Assembly (NCBI GenBank): GCA_902629935.1
Contig: CACOSU010000001.1
Location: 1 to 64,000, forward strand
Source: an uncultured Pelagibacteraceae bacterium
GTDB taxonomy: Bacteria > Pseudomonadota > Alphaproteobacteria > Pelagibacterales > Pelagibacteraceae
Length of the DNA: 64,000 bases
Reading direction: 5' to 3'
Made by a program: the position numbers and the translations under genes
Part shown: in pieces, positions 16,820 through 24,266 of the stretch
Position numbering within the stretch: the first letter of the stretch is position 1
Layout: each line of letters begins with the position of its first letter
The notes under the pieces: model-generated
Seen by the model: the letters and a program-made list of their open reading frames with translations, nothing else
The model's database searches: none
What the model was told of the DNA's origin: nothing

Positions 16820-17826
16820 AAAAATTTTTATCAATATTAATAACATTATTATTAATTTCATCAATTTCATATGCAAATAAGTGGCATACAAAAATGAAAA
16901 AAAAAGAAAAAAAAGATTTTGCTCATTATGTACTTAAAGCACAATCAGATAATAAAATGGTTTTTAATTTACGAAATGTTCCTAATAGACCTGGTCTTTA
17001 TAAATTTTTTGATAATCTTGAGGATCATATGGGTGTCGCCGAAAAAGGAATTGAATTCAATTTAAGTTATTCAGACATCGGTCACAAAGGTGATTGGAAT
17101 AGATGGGGTAAGCCAGGACATGCCCAAAGATTTCAGATTATGGAACCTTACAAAGAGACCACAAAGAACGGTAAAACAAAGTGGTATAGAGTAGGATATT
17201 ATTTGTCAAAAGATGTTTATACTCCAAAACACAATTTATCATTATTTGATTTTAAAATGCTCTATGGCAAAGGAGAAAAAACAGTAGGTCCATCTTTTAA
17301 TATTAGCAATAATAATTTTATCTGGATATTTAATACACCAAATTATATAGAAAAAAATGATGTAGACGACCTTTATTATTTTGACGCTTATGTAGTTCAT
17401 TTAGATCATCACTATACTGATTTGAGAGGCAAGTGGGTAAATATACTTGTTAATGCAAAATGGGCTAAAGATGGATTTCTTCATTTATGGATTGATGGTA
17501 AACTTAGGTCAAGTTACTTTGGTGATATGATGGCGGGCGCTTCTAGTGTAAGATTTAAATTTGGACCTTACAGAAATCATATGGATGATGCTACGGATGC
17601 AGGTTTAAAAATTAATGATGCTGTCATTCGTTATTCAAATGTAGGTAAAGCTGACAGTTGTGATGCATTATGGAGTGGTTGTGATGAAATTGTAGGCCAA
17701 CTTAAAAAAATACCTCAAGTTCATGAAGCTGTAAGTGTTTCCCTATGTAAACAATTTCCTAATAAGCCAGCACAATGTAATAATTTAGGATATAAAAAAA
17801 ATAATACTAAAAACCCTTTCAAATAG
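16816..17826 (+). CDS. Exported polysaccharide-lyase-like jelly-roll protein
   Basis: A 336-residue protein with a signal peptide (KKFLSILITLLLISSISYA). The body looks like a beta-jelly-roll of the PF14099 group (heparin lyase I/PL20-like): RFQIMEPYKE, a WYRVGYYLS strand, and GKWVNILVNAKWAKDGFLHLWIDGKL, the usual 'width and handheld ruler' strand pair. Cysteines in the C-terminal 60 residues may form disulfides. It is the last gene of the 12.3-17.8 kb operon. A distant relative lies at 38436-39476. Catalytic residues cannot be assigned by eye. Confidence 0.62.
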   Translation: MKKFLSILITLLLISSISYANKWHTKMKKKEKKDFAHYVLKAQSDNKMVFNLRNVPNRPGLYKFFDNLEDHMGVAEKGIEFNLSYSDIGHKGDWNRWGKPGHAQRFQIMEPYKETTKNGKTKWYRVGYYLSKDVYTPKHNLSLFDFKMLYGKGEKTVGPSFNISNNNFIWIFNTPNYIEKNDVDDLYYFDAYVVHLDHHYTDLRGKWVNILVNAKWAKDGFLHLWIDGKLRSSYFGDMMAGASSVRFKFGPYRNHMDDATDAGLKINDAVIRYSNVGKADSCDALWSGCDEIVGQLKKIPQVHEAVSVSLCKQFPNKPAQCNNLGYKKNNTKNPFK

Positions 17827-17833
17827 GTTTAGT

Positions 17834-18055
17834 TTAGCAACAACCGCAGCTTTTTTTAGCAGCTTTTGGTTGATCTTCTGTTTTTGTAGCTTCTAATTCT
17901 TTTTGTTCGTCTTCGAGAGTTTTTTGTCTTTTTGAAATCTTATCTTCAAAGTACTCATATAGAGATGCAAAACCTAATTTAGAGGCTTTTTTTTCCTCAT
18001 AGTTTCTTCGACCTTTAAGGTTTTCAATTATTTTAACTATTTCTTGGTTTTGCAT
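17834..18055 (-). CDS. Small protein with a C-terminal CGCC tail
   Basis: A 73-residue protein of unknown function. The N-terminal two thirds is charged and helical (IVKIIENLKGRRNYEEKKASKLGF, then SKRQKTLEDEQKELEATK, probably a coiled coil). It ends in the cysteine-rich tail KKSCGCC. That tail could bind a metal (zinc, copper) or an Fe-S cluster, or take part in redox chemistry. It converges on the lyase operon (7 bp gap) and lies 30 bp downstream of umuC. I know of no named family. Confidence 0.7.
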   Translation of the reverse strand: MQNQEIVKIIENLKGRRNYEEKKASKLGFASLYEYFEDKISKRQKTLEDEQKELEATKTEDQPKAAKKSCGCC

Positions 18056-18085
18056 GCCTTCTTTTTATTAAAAAAGCTTGATAAA

Positions 18086-19363
18086 TCAAGCCCTAATAGT
18101 GGGCAAACAATAAAAGTCAGCGGTATCAATTTTAGAAGAATACTGCCTTCGCATATTCCATTTTTTATGAACACCCGCACTAGCAACACTTAAAGTAGAT
18201 CTTCCGTATCGATGATTGGTATTATCAATTGATCGCATCAAGCTATTTATTTTTTCGTCTTTTTCAGATGTAAATAAATTTGTTTTGTCACTTGCATTTG
18301 ATAATCCTGTAAGCATCACGCCTGCCTTTTGATAACGATAACCATTTTTAAAAATACTCTCAAGTATTGAAACTGCTGTCTTAACTGTTTCAATACTATT
18401 GTTCGTTGCAATAGGAAAATCAACTGTCTTTGCATTTGAGTAATATCCAAAGTTTCTTTGGAAAGGACTTGTTCTAACAAATACTGTAATTGCTTTTGCA
18501 ACTAAAGACTCTGATCTAATTTTTTCAGAAGCATTCAAACAATAATTTGCAACTGCTTCTTTTAATTCCTGGAAAGTTTCAATTCTTTTGCCAAATGATC
18601 TTGAAACTACACAGCTCTTTCTTTTAGTGGTAGTTGTCTCTAAACCTATACAAGAAACTCCTCTAAGTTCCATTGCAGTTCTCGAACTTAAAACATTAGA
18701 AGATTTTTTTATCCAGGTATTAGATTTATTTTTTAACTGTTTGGCATTATAAATTCCATGTTTTTTATAAAACTTCGTTAATTGTCTTCCAACACCCCAG
18801 ACATCATTGATTTCAACTTTTTCTAAAATAGGATCTAAGTTTTCTATTCCAATTAAGCTTGTCACCCCTGATTGTTTTTTCTTAGCAATATGATTTGCAA
18901 CTTTACTTAAAGTTTTAGTTTTTGCTATTCCTATACTTGTTGGAATACCAGTCCATTGTAAAACTGTTTCTCTAATTTCTTTTCCAACCTTTTCTACATC
19001 TTGATCTGGAAAATTTGATAAATCTAAAAATGCCTCATCAATAGAATAAACTTCTATTTCTGAATTAAATCTTTTAAGAGTTCGCATTACTCTTCTAGAT
19101 AAATCTCCATATAAAGAATAGTTTGAAGAAAATACCTCAACTTTATTTTTAAGAATAATATCTTTTGCTTTAAAGTAGGGCTCACCCATTTTAATACCTA
19201 AAGCTTTTGCTTCATTTGATCTTGAAATAATACAGCCATCATTATTGGATAAGACAACAACAGGCTTTCTTCTTATTTTTGGATTGAATAATCTTTCACA
19301 AGAAACATAAAAAGAGTTACAATCAATTAATGCTATTTTTTTAGTACGTAGAATGGATGACAT
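18086..19363 (-). CDS. umuC: DNA polymerase V catalytic subunit UmuC
   Basis: Y-family translesion polymerase. The first metal site is in [14 protein letters not shown] and the catalytic pair in [10 protein letters not shown] (about Asp109 and Glu110 from the start used here). Palm, fingers, thumb (helix-hairpin [10 protein letters not shown]) and little-finger regions follow, and the length (425 residues) is normal. I prefer the ATG at 19363 (MSSILRTKK); another ATG three codons earlier (19372) also works. It overlaps umuD by about 23 bp, so the two are coupled. Likely SOS-induced through the box upstream of umuD. Confidence 0.93.
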   Translation of the reverse strand: MSSILRTKKIALIDCNSFYVSCERLFNPKIRRKPVVVLSNNDGCIISRSNEAKALGIKMGEPYFKAKDIILKNKVEVFSSNYSLYGDLSRRVMRTLKRFNSEIEVYSIDEAFLDLSNFPDQDVEKVGKEIRETVLQWTGIPTSIGIAKTKTLSKVANHIAKKKQSGVTSLIGIENLDPILEKVEINDVWGVGRQLTKFYKKHGIYNAKQLKNKSNTWIKKSSNVLSSRTAMELRGVSCIGLETTTTKRKSCVVSRSFGKRIETFQELKEAVANYCLNASEKIRSESLVAKAITVFVRTSPFQRNFGYYSNAKTVDFPIATNNSIETVKTAVSILESIFKNGYRYQKAGVMLTGLSNASDKTNLFTSEKDEKINSLMRSIDNTNHRYGRSTLSVASAGVHKKWNMRRQYSSKIDTADFYCLPTIRA

Positions 19364-19736
19364 AAGTAACAACTCCCCAAATAAAAATATCTTGTTCTTC
19401 GTTAATTAAAATTCTGTCAGAAAATTCTTTAGATCCAGAAGTTAAAAATTTTTTGTCTCTCTCTTGAACTAAAGTTTTAACTACAAGTTCATCATGAACA
19501 TTTGCAATCACCGTTGAAAAGTTTTTTGGCTTTAAACTTTTATCAACAACTAATAAGTCACCATCATTAATTCCAACATCGACCATTGATTTACCTTGAA
19601 CTCTGATGATAAAAGTTGCTGGAACATTTCTTATCAAGTGCATGTTTAGATCAATGTCTTCTTCGATATAATCAGTGGCAGGGGAAGGAAAGCCAGCGCC
19701 TGCTTTATGCAAATAATAAGGGATTGTTAGTTTCAT
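19341..19736 (-). CDS. umuD: UmuD, self-cleaving LexA-like subunit of polymerase V
   Basis: Peptidase S24 protein of 131 residues. Catalytic Ser50 (VQGKSMVD) and Lys87 (ELVVKTL) are present, as is a cleavage site Ala14-Gly15 in [13 protein letters not shown], which matches the UmuD cleavage region. There is no N-terminal DNA-binding domain, so it is UmuD and not LexA. RecA-stimulated cleavage would yield UmuD', which forms Pol V with UmuC. An exact GTTC-N7-GTTC box touches the start codon, leaving no room for a normal ribosome site; the mRNA may be leaderless. Confidence 0.93.
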   Translation of the reverse strand: MKLTIPYYLHKAGAGFPSPATDYIEEDIDLNMHLIRNVPATFIIRVQGKSMVDVGINDGDLLVVDKSLKPKNFSTVIANVHDELVVKTLVQERDKKFLTSGSKEFSDRILINEEQDIFIWGVVTYVIHSTY

Positions 19737-19751
19737 GTTCTTGTTTTGTTC
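19737..19751. promoter_or_regulatory. LexA-type SOS box upstream of umuDC
   Basis: The sequence is GTTC, seven bases, GTTC: an exact match to the alphaproteobacterial LexA operator (GAAC-N7-GAAC read in the umuD direction). It abuts the umuD ATG. No lexA gene lies in this window, so the cognate repressor must be elsewhere in the genome. Confidence 0.8.
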
Positions 19752-19807
19752 TAATTTATAGCCTATTTATTGAATACACTCAAGAGGTTGTATTTTGAGT
19801 CTGTAAC

Positions 19808-19829
19808 TGAATCAAAAGTGAATCAAAAG
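19808..19829. repeat. Tandem 11-bp direct repeat
   Basis: TGAATCAAAAG occurs twice back to back in the 187-bp gap between umuD and the VOC gene. It could be a binding site for a regulator of either divergent gene, or a chance slippage duplication. Confidence 0.6.
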
Positions 19830-19858
19830 GTGAACATCCAAACTATATTTTGTATGCT

Positions 19859-19867
19859 TGTGGATAA
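19859..19867 (-). promoter_or_regulatory. Perfect DnaA-box sequence
   Basis: TTATCCACA on the minus strand matches the consensus DnaA 9-mer exactly and lies in an intergenic region. I see only one box, and no origin-type gene neighbourhood (no dnaA, gidA, parAB or hemE), so this is not offered as oriC. It could be a stray match or a DnaA-responsive site. Confidence 0.35.
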
Positions 19868-19923
19868 CTTCAACCACTAGTAGTTTAAGTTGGTTATTAA
19901 GTTATATAAATTTTAATTTGATT

Positions 19924-20307
19924 ATGAGTATTTTAGATTTTGTAATGGTTGGTTCTAATGATTATAAAAAATCAAGCGAGCTATATGATGCTGCTTTTGA
20001 ACCTTTAAATTTAAAAAAAATTTTAACAACAGAAAAATATATTGGTTATGCTCATTCAAGTGACTCAGAGAAAGTAATATTTTATATAACCAATCCAGTT
20101 AATGGCAAACCAGCAACCAAAGGTAATGGATCACAAGTAACTTTGTTGGCAGACTCAAAAGAGGCTGTAGAAAAGTTTTATGAGATTGCAATTTCGAAAG
20201 GAGCAACAGATGAGGGGGCACCAGGTGTTAGAAAAGACGGAAATTATTATGGGTATATCCGCGACTTAGATGGAAATAAGATTGCAGCTAAAAGTATTTT
20301 AAAATAA
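19924..20307 (+). CDS. VOC/glyoxalase-superfamily protein
   Basis: A 127-residue vicinal-oxygen-chelate fold protein. The start chosen is the ATG at 19924 (MSILDFVMVGSNDYKKSSELYDAAF), where the domain begins; an open frame extends 22 codons upstream without family features. The pattern of an N-terminal VGSNDYKKSSxFYD-like strand-helix and a C-terminal YYGYIRDLDGNKIAA matches the YraH/glyoxalase-like group, which has varied substrates and often lacks full metal ligation. Reaction unknown. Followed 12 bp later by a GFA protein. Confidence 0.8.
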   Translation: MSILDFVMVGSNDYKKSSELYDAAFEPLNLKKILTTEKYIGYAHSSDSEKVIFYITNPVNGKPATKGNGSQVTLLADSKEAVEKFYEIAISKGATDEGAPGVRKDGNYYGYIRDLDGNKIAAKSILK

Positions 20308-20319
20308 AAAAGGAGATAT

Positions 20320-20685
20320 ATGAAATTAAATTGCCATTGCGGAGCTGTTGAAGCAGAAATTAAATCTTCAATAAACGAATTAGCAAAAATTGTAAGATGT
20401 AACTGTTCAATTTGTAAAAGAAAAAATGCAACTATGGGCATGGTTAAAAATGAAGATTTTAAAGTTACTAAGGGAGAAGATAAATTAAAACTTTATCAGT
20501 ACCACACTAAAGTTGCTAACCATTATTTTTGTACTGAATGTGGAATTTACACCCATCATAATCCAAGAAGTGCACCCGCTATGACTGGTTTTAATTTAGG
20601 ATGTGTCGATGAAGTTAAAGTAGAGGATTTAAAGGAAGTAGCTAACTTTGATGGTTTAAACCATCCAATGGATCAAGAAAAATAA
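20320..20685 (+). CDS. GFA/CENP-V-family zinc protein
   Basis: A 121-residue protein of the glutathione-dependent formaldehyde-activating (GFA) fold. The zinc cysteines are clear: LNCHCG at the start, CNCSICKRK near residue 30 and YFCTECGIYTHH near residue 70. Members bind zinc and are sometimes linked to S-hydroxymethylglutathione, but many have no proven reaction. It has a good ribosome site (AGGAG). A second GFA protein, not closely similar, lies at 59748-60146. Confidence 0.88.
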   Translation: MKLNCHCGAVEAEIKSSINELAKIVRCNCSICKRKNATMGMVKNEDFKVTKGEDKLKLYQYHTKVANHYFCTECGIYTHHNPRSAPAMTGFNLGCVDEVKVEDLKEVANFDGLNHPMDQEK

Positions 20686-20692
20686 AAGTTCA

Positions 20693-21622
20693 ATGAAATT
20701 AGTGGAAGAGTGTTTTAAGAAAGTTAAAAAAGATTGTTTTAAGTTTATTAAATCACAAGAAACATCAAATGAAAAGTTTGGCAACAAAGAAGGAATGATT
20801 AAGAACTTTTTAATCCCAATAAGTTTTTGGATAGCAAAAAAAGCAATTAATAAAAAACCTTACTTTGTTGGATTAGCAGGGGGACAGGGTACTGGCAAGA
20901 CAACTACAAGTTCAATAATTAAAATTATATTAGAAAAGAATTTTAAATTAAAAGTATTTAAAATTTCAATTGATGATTTTTATAAAACTAGAAAAGAAAG
21001 AATAGCTTTATCAAAAAAAGTACATCCAATGTTACTTACCAGAGGTGTTCCTGGAACTCATGATATTAATATGATGTTGGATTTCTTTAAAAAATCTAAA
21101 GCAAAAAAATTCAAAAAATTGAAACTACCAAATTTTAATAAGGCAATTGATGACAGATTTCCTAAAAATAAATGGAATAAAATCAATAGAAGACCAGATA
21201 TTGTTATTTTTGAGGGATGGTGTGTTGGAGCCAGAGCAGAAACTAACAATACATTAAAAAAATCAATTAATTCTATGGAAAAATCCAAAGACCAAAAACA
21301 CATTTGGAGAAAGTATGTAAATCAACAATTACAAACTAAATATAAAAAGTTATATTCTCAGTTAAATTGTATGATTTACTTAAAAGCAAAAAACTTTAGT
21401 TTATTACAGAAGTGGAGATTAAAGCAGGAACGTAAACTGTGGTTAAAAACAAAGAAAAAAGATGTTCATAAAATAATGAGTAAAAGGGACGTAATAAATT
21501 TTATGCAAACTTACCAAAGAATTACTCAAAACATGTTTAAAAATACACCGAAATATGCATCTATAATTGTAAATTTAAACAGTAACCATCAAATTAAAAC
21601 TACTGTATATAAATCGAAATGA
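20693..21622 (+). CDS. D-glycerate 3-kinase-like P-loop kinase
   Basis: A 309-residue kinase of the plant GLYK/YggC type. The Walker A loop GGQGTGKTT lies near residue 63, with KISIDDFYKTRKER (substrate region), LLTRGVPGTHD and IVIFEGWCVGARA as further family blocks. It would phosphorylate glycerate to 3-phosphoglycerate, feeding glycolate/glyoxylate carbon into central metabolism, important in marine cells that use glycolate. It overlaps the TolC-like gene by 4 bp (ATGA). Confidence 0.85.
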   Translation: MKLVEECFKKVKKDCFKFIKSQETSNEKFGNKEGMIKNFLIPISFWIAKKAINKKPYFVGLAGGQGTGKTTTSSIIKIILEKNFKLKVFKISIDDFYKTRKERIALSKKVHPMLLTRGVPGTHDINMMLDFFKKSKAKKFKKLKLPNFNKAIDDRFPKNKWNKINRRPDIVIFEGWCVGARAETNNTLKKSINSMEKSKDQKHIWRKYVNQQLQTKYKKLYSQLNCMIYLKAKNFSLLQKWRLKQERKLWLKTKKKDVHKIMSKRDVINFMQTYQRITQNMFKNTPKYASIIVNLNSNHQIKTTVYKSK

Positions 21623-22911
21623 AAAAAATATTTATCATAGTTATCGCATCAATATTCTATTTTAGTAACGCTATTGCAGTTACCCTTCTCGATGCATTAA
21701 ATCAGACTTATCAAAATAATATTCAATTAAATGCTGAAAGAGAAAATATTAAAGCATCGGAGGAAGATGTAAATATTGCTAAAAGTGATTATAAACCTTC
21801 ATTAACTTTAAGTGGATCTCAAAGCTTTGAAAATACTAATAAACTTACCAACCAAAGTGGAGGTGATGCAACTATCAATGATGTAGATCCATTTTCAACC
21901 TCAATTAAATTAGAGCAAAAACTTTTAGATTTTGGTAGAGATTTAACTCTTAAAAAAAATATTACAGCTTTAGATTTAGCAAAAGCACAACTTGTTAAAA
22001 AAGAACAGGATATTCTTCACAATGCCATCTACGCATATACAAACTTAATTTTTGCAAGAGAAACACTTGAAATTAATTCTAAAAATTTAAATTTATTAAT
22101 TAGACAAGTTGAAAATGATAAAATCAGAAGAGACAGAGGTCAAATTACAAATACTGACCTAGCGCAATCAGAATCCTCACTAGCAGAAGCACAAGCTCAA
22201 TTTGCAAAAGCTAAAAGTGACTTATTAATTAGTAAGCTTAATTATGAGAATATAATTGGAAAAATAAGTAATCCAAATCAACTACAAAAGAACACAAATG
22301 CAATTGTTTCTTTACCATCAACTTTAGATGAAGCATTAAATCTTTCAAAACAAAATAATCCAGATATTTTAATTGCAAAATTGGACTTAGAAAAATCTGA
22401 AAAAGAATTAGAAATTTCTGAATCTGATTTAAAACCTACTGCATCATTATCTTTACAAAGAACTTATACAGATGATTTAAGTGCTACCGTAGATGAAAAA
22501 GAACAAGATGTATTAAAAGCCACTCTTAGCTGGCCTTTTTATTCAGGTGGAAAAAAACGATCAACAATTAATAAAAATTCAAATCTTACAAATCGAAAAA
22601 GATTACTTTTAGATGATGCTGTAAGAACTAATGAAACCAATGTTGCAAGTGCATGGTCAAGTTTGCAATCTTCAGAAAGTTTTCTAAACTCAGTTAAAGT
22701 TCAGGTAAGTGCTGCTGAAATAGCTAATGAGGGAATTGCGGCAGAGTACGAAAGAGGGTCAAGAACAACTCTTGATGTTATTCAATCAAATTCATTATTA
22801 CTTTCTGCTCAAATTTCTTTAGCAAATTCTGAGAAAAATTATCTCATGGCCCAATACAGCTTATTGAAGGCAGTAGGACTTCTTAATAGCCAATATCTAA
22901 AACTTAAGTAA
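21619..22911 (+). CDS. tolC: TolC-family outer membrane efflux channel
   Basis: A 430-residue protein with a signal peptide (KKIFIIVIASIFYFSNAIA) and two long helical repeats typical of TolC: TLLDALNQTYQNNIQLNAERENI at the start and a structural repeat around 240-420 with EALNLSKQNNPDI. GRQ-like conduction residues and the FSGGxKRS-like turn (YSGGKKRS) are seen. It forms the trimeric outer-membrane exit duct for type I secretion or drug efflux. No inner-membrane partner is adjacent, so it likely serves several pumps. Confidence 0.92.
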   Translation: MKKIFIIVIASIFYFSNAIAVTLLDALNQTYQNNIQLNAERENIKASEEDVNIAKSDYKPSLTLSGSQSFENTNKLTNQSGGDATINDVDPFSTSIKLEQKLLDFGRDLTLKKNITALDLAKAQLVKKEQDILHNAIYAYTNLIFARETLEINSKNLNLLIRQVENDKIRRDRGQITNTDLAQSESSLAEAQAQFAKAKSDLLISKLNYENIIGKISNPNQLQKNTNAIVSLPSTLDEALNLSKQNNPDILIAKLDLEKSEKELEISESDLKPTASLSLQRTYTDDLSATVDEKEQDVLKATLSWPFYSGGKKRSTINKNSNLTNRKRLLLDDAVRTNETNVASAWSSLQSSESFLNSVKVQVSAAEIANEGIAAEYERGSRTTLDVIQSNSLLLSAQISLANSEKNYLMAQYSLLKAVGLLNSQYLKLK

Positions 22912-22954
22912 ATATTTGATTTTTTTAGGTAAAAAATAAATATATTGCTAATGA

Positions 22955-22969
22955 GAACAAAATGTGTAC
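22955..22969. promoter_or_regulatory. Degenerate SOS-box candidate upstream of recA
   Basis: GAAC, seven bases, GTAC lies 50-64 bp before the recA ATG. It differs by one base from the GAAC-N7-GAAC box and shares GAACAAAA with the umuD box. The same stretch (22955-22978) also forms an imperfect dyad. Plausible LexA site, unproven. Confidence 0.4.
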
Positions 22970-23018
22970 ATTTGTTTCATGATTCGAGTGTTAAAAAATT
23001 TAAAAAAAGAGGCAAAAA

Positions 23019-24173
23019 ATGACGAAAAATAACCTAAAAGTAGTTAAATCTACTAAAGATCAAGAAATGGATGTTAAAGAAAAGAACAAAGCACTAGATG
23101 CTGCAATAGCTCAAATTACAGATAATTTTGGAAAAGGCTCTGTAATGAAGCTTGGAGAAAAAAGAGCGATGGATATTGAATCTGTTTCAACAGGTTCTTT
23201 AAGTCTTGATTTAGCTTTAGGTATAGGTGGATTACCAAAAGGTAGAATTATTGAAGTTTATGGACCAGAGTCATCTGGAAAAACAACTTTAGCATTACAA
23301 GTTGTTGCTGAAGCTCAAAAAGCTGGAGGCATTTGTGCATTTGTTGATGCAGAACATGCATTAGATCCAGTTTATGCAAAAAAATTAGGTGTAAATACAG
23401 AAGAACTTTTAATTTCACAACCAGACACTGGTGAACAAGCATTAGAAATTGCCGATACACTAGTAAAATCAGGCTCTATTTCAGTAATCGTTATCGACTC
23501 TGTTGCAGCTTTAACTCCAAAAGCTGAAATTGAAGGTGAGATGGGAGATCATCACGTTGGTCTTCAATCAAGATTAATGAGTCAGGCATTAAGAAAATTA
23601 ACTGGTTCAATATCAAACACAAATACAATGATGATTTTCATCAATCAAATTAGAATGAAAATTGGAGTTATGTTTGGAAGTCCAGAAACAACATCGGGTG
23701 GTAATGCACTTAAATTTTACTCATCTGTAAGAATGGATATTAGAAGAATTGGTGCAATCAAAGATAAAGATGAAATTATTGGTAACTCTACAAGAGTGAA
23801 AGTAGTTAAGAATAAAGTTGCACCACCATTTAAAGTTGTTGAATTTGACTTGATGTATGGAAGAGGAATTAGCAAAATGGGTGAACTAGTCGATCTTGGT
23901 TCGAAAGCAGATATAATTGAAAAATCAGGTGCCTGGTATGCTTACAAAGGTGAGAAGATCGGTCAAGGTAGAGAAAATGCCAAGACTTATTTAGCTCAAA
24001 ATCCTAAAGTTGCTGCAGAAATCGAAATGGCAATTAGAGAAAAAGCTGGTGTGATTTCTAAAAAAATAGAAGGAAATCCGATCGATCCTGAAAAATTGGA
24101 AAAAGAAAAGAAAGTAGCTGAAAAAGAAGAGGCTGATAAAGCAGGGGCTACTCCTCCATCTAAAAAGAATTAA
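23019..24173 (+). CDS. recA: Recombinase RecA
   Basis: A 384-residue ATP-dependent strand-exchange protein and co-protease for SOS cleavage of LexA and UmuD. The Walker A loop GPESSGKTT is at residues 82-90, with [20 protein letters not shown] (DNA-binding loop 2 region) and the usual C-terminal domain. The N-terminus carries about 20 residues more than E. coli RecA and the C-terminal tail is very charged (Lys/Glu-rich). It stands alone between tolC and alaS with its own terminator and a candidate SOS box upstream. Confidence 0.99.
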   Translation: MTKNNLKVVKSTKDQEMDVKEKNKALDAAIAQITDNFGKGSVMKLGEKRAMDIESVSTGSLSLDLALGIGGLPKGRIIEVYGPESSGKTTLALQVVAEAQKAGGICAFVDAEHALDPVYAKKLGVNTEELLISQPDTGEQALEIADTLVKSGSISVIVIDSVAALTPKAEIEGEMGDHHVGLQSRLMSQALRKLTGSISNTNTMMIFINQIRMKIGVMFGSPETTSGGNALKFYSSVRMDIRRIGAIKDKDEIIGNSTRVKVVKNKVAPPFKVVEFDLMYGRGISKMGELVDLGSKADIIEKSGAWYAYKGEKIGQGRENAKTYLAQNPKVAAEIEMAIREKAGVISKKIEGNPIDPEKLEKEKKVAEKEEADKAGATPPSKKN

Positions 24174-24191
24174 TAGGTCATCTTTATTAAT

Positions 24192-24220
24192 AAAAGGCGC
24201 TTAATTTAAGCGCCTTTTTT
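24192..24220 (+). terminator. Rho-independent terminator after recA
   Basis: GGCGCTT and AAGCGCC form a GC-rich stem around an AATTT loop, flanked by AAAA upstream and a T run downstream. It separates recA from alaS. Confidence 0.88.
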
Positions 24221-24266
24221 CCCTTCGGTATCTAGACATAGAATAAAAAAGCTGTATTTTAAAAAT

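Noticed and set aside
19341-19372. Overlap between umuC and umuD taken as a possible frameshift or fusion
   Set aside because: Both proteins are complete with their catalytic residues; the overlap is ordinary translational coupling.
19800-19923. AT-rich gap with a DnaA box as a replication origin
   Set aside because: Only one box, no cluster, and none of the genes that usually flank an alphaproteobacterial origin.
23019-24173. Extended N-terminus of RecA as an intein or fusion
   Set aside because: The extra 20 residues are a short charged leader, and the RecA core is continuous.
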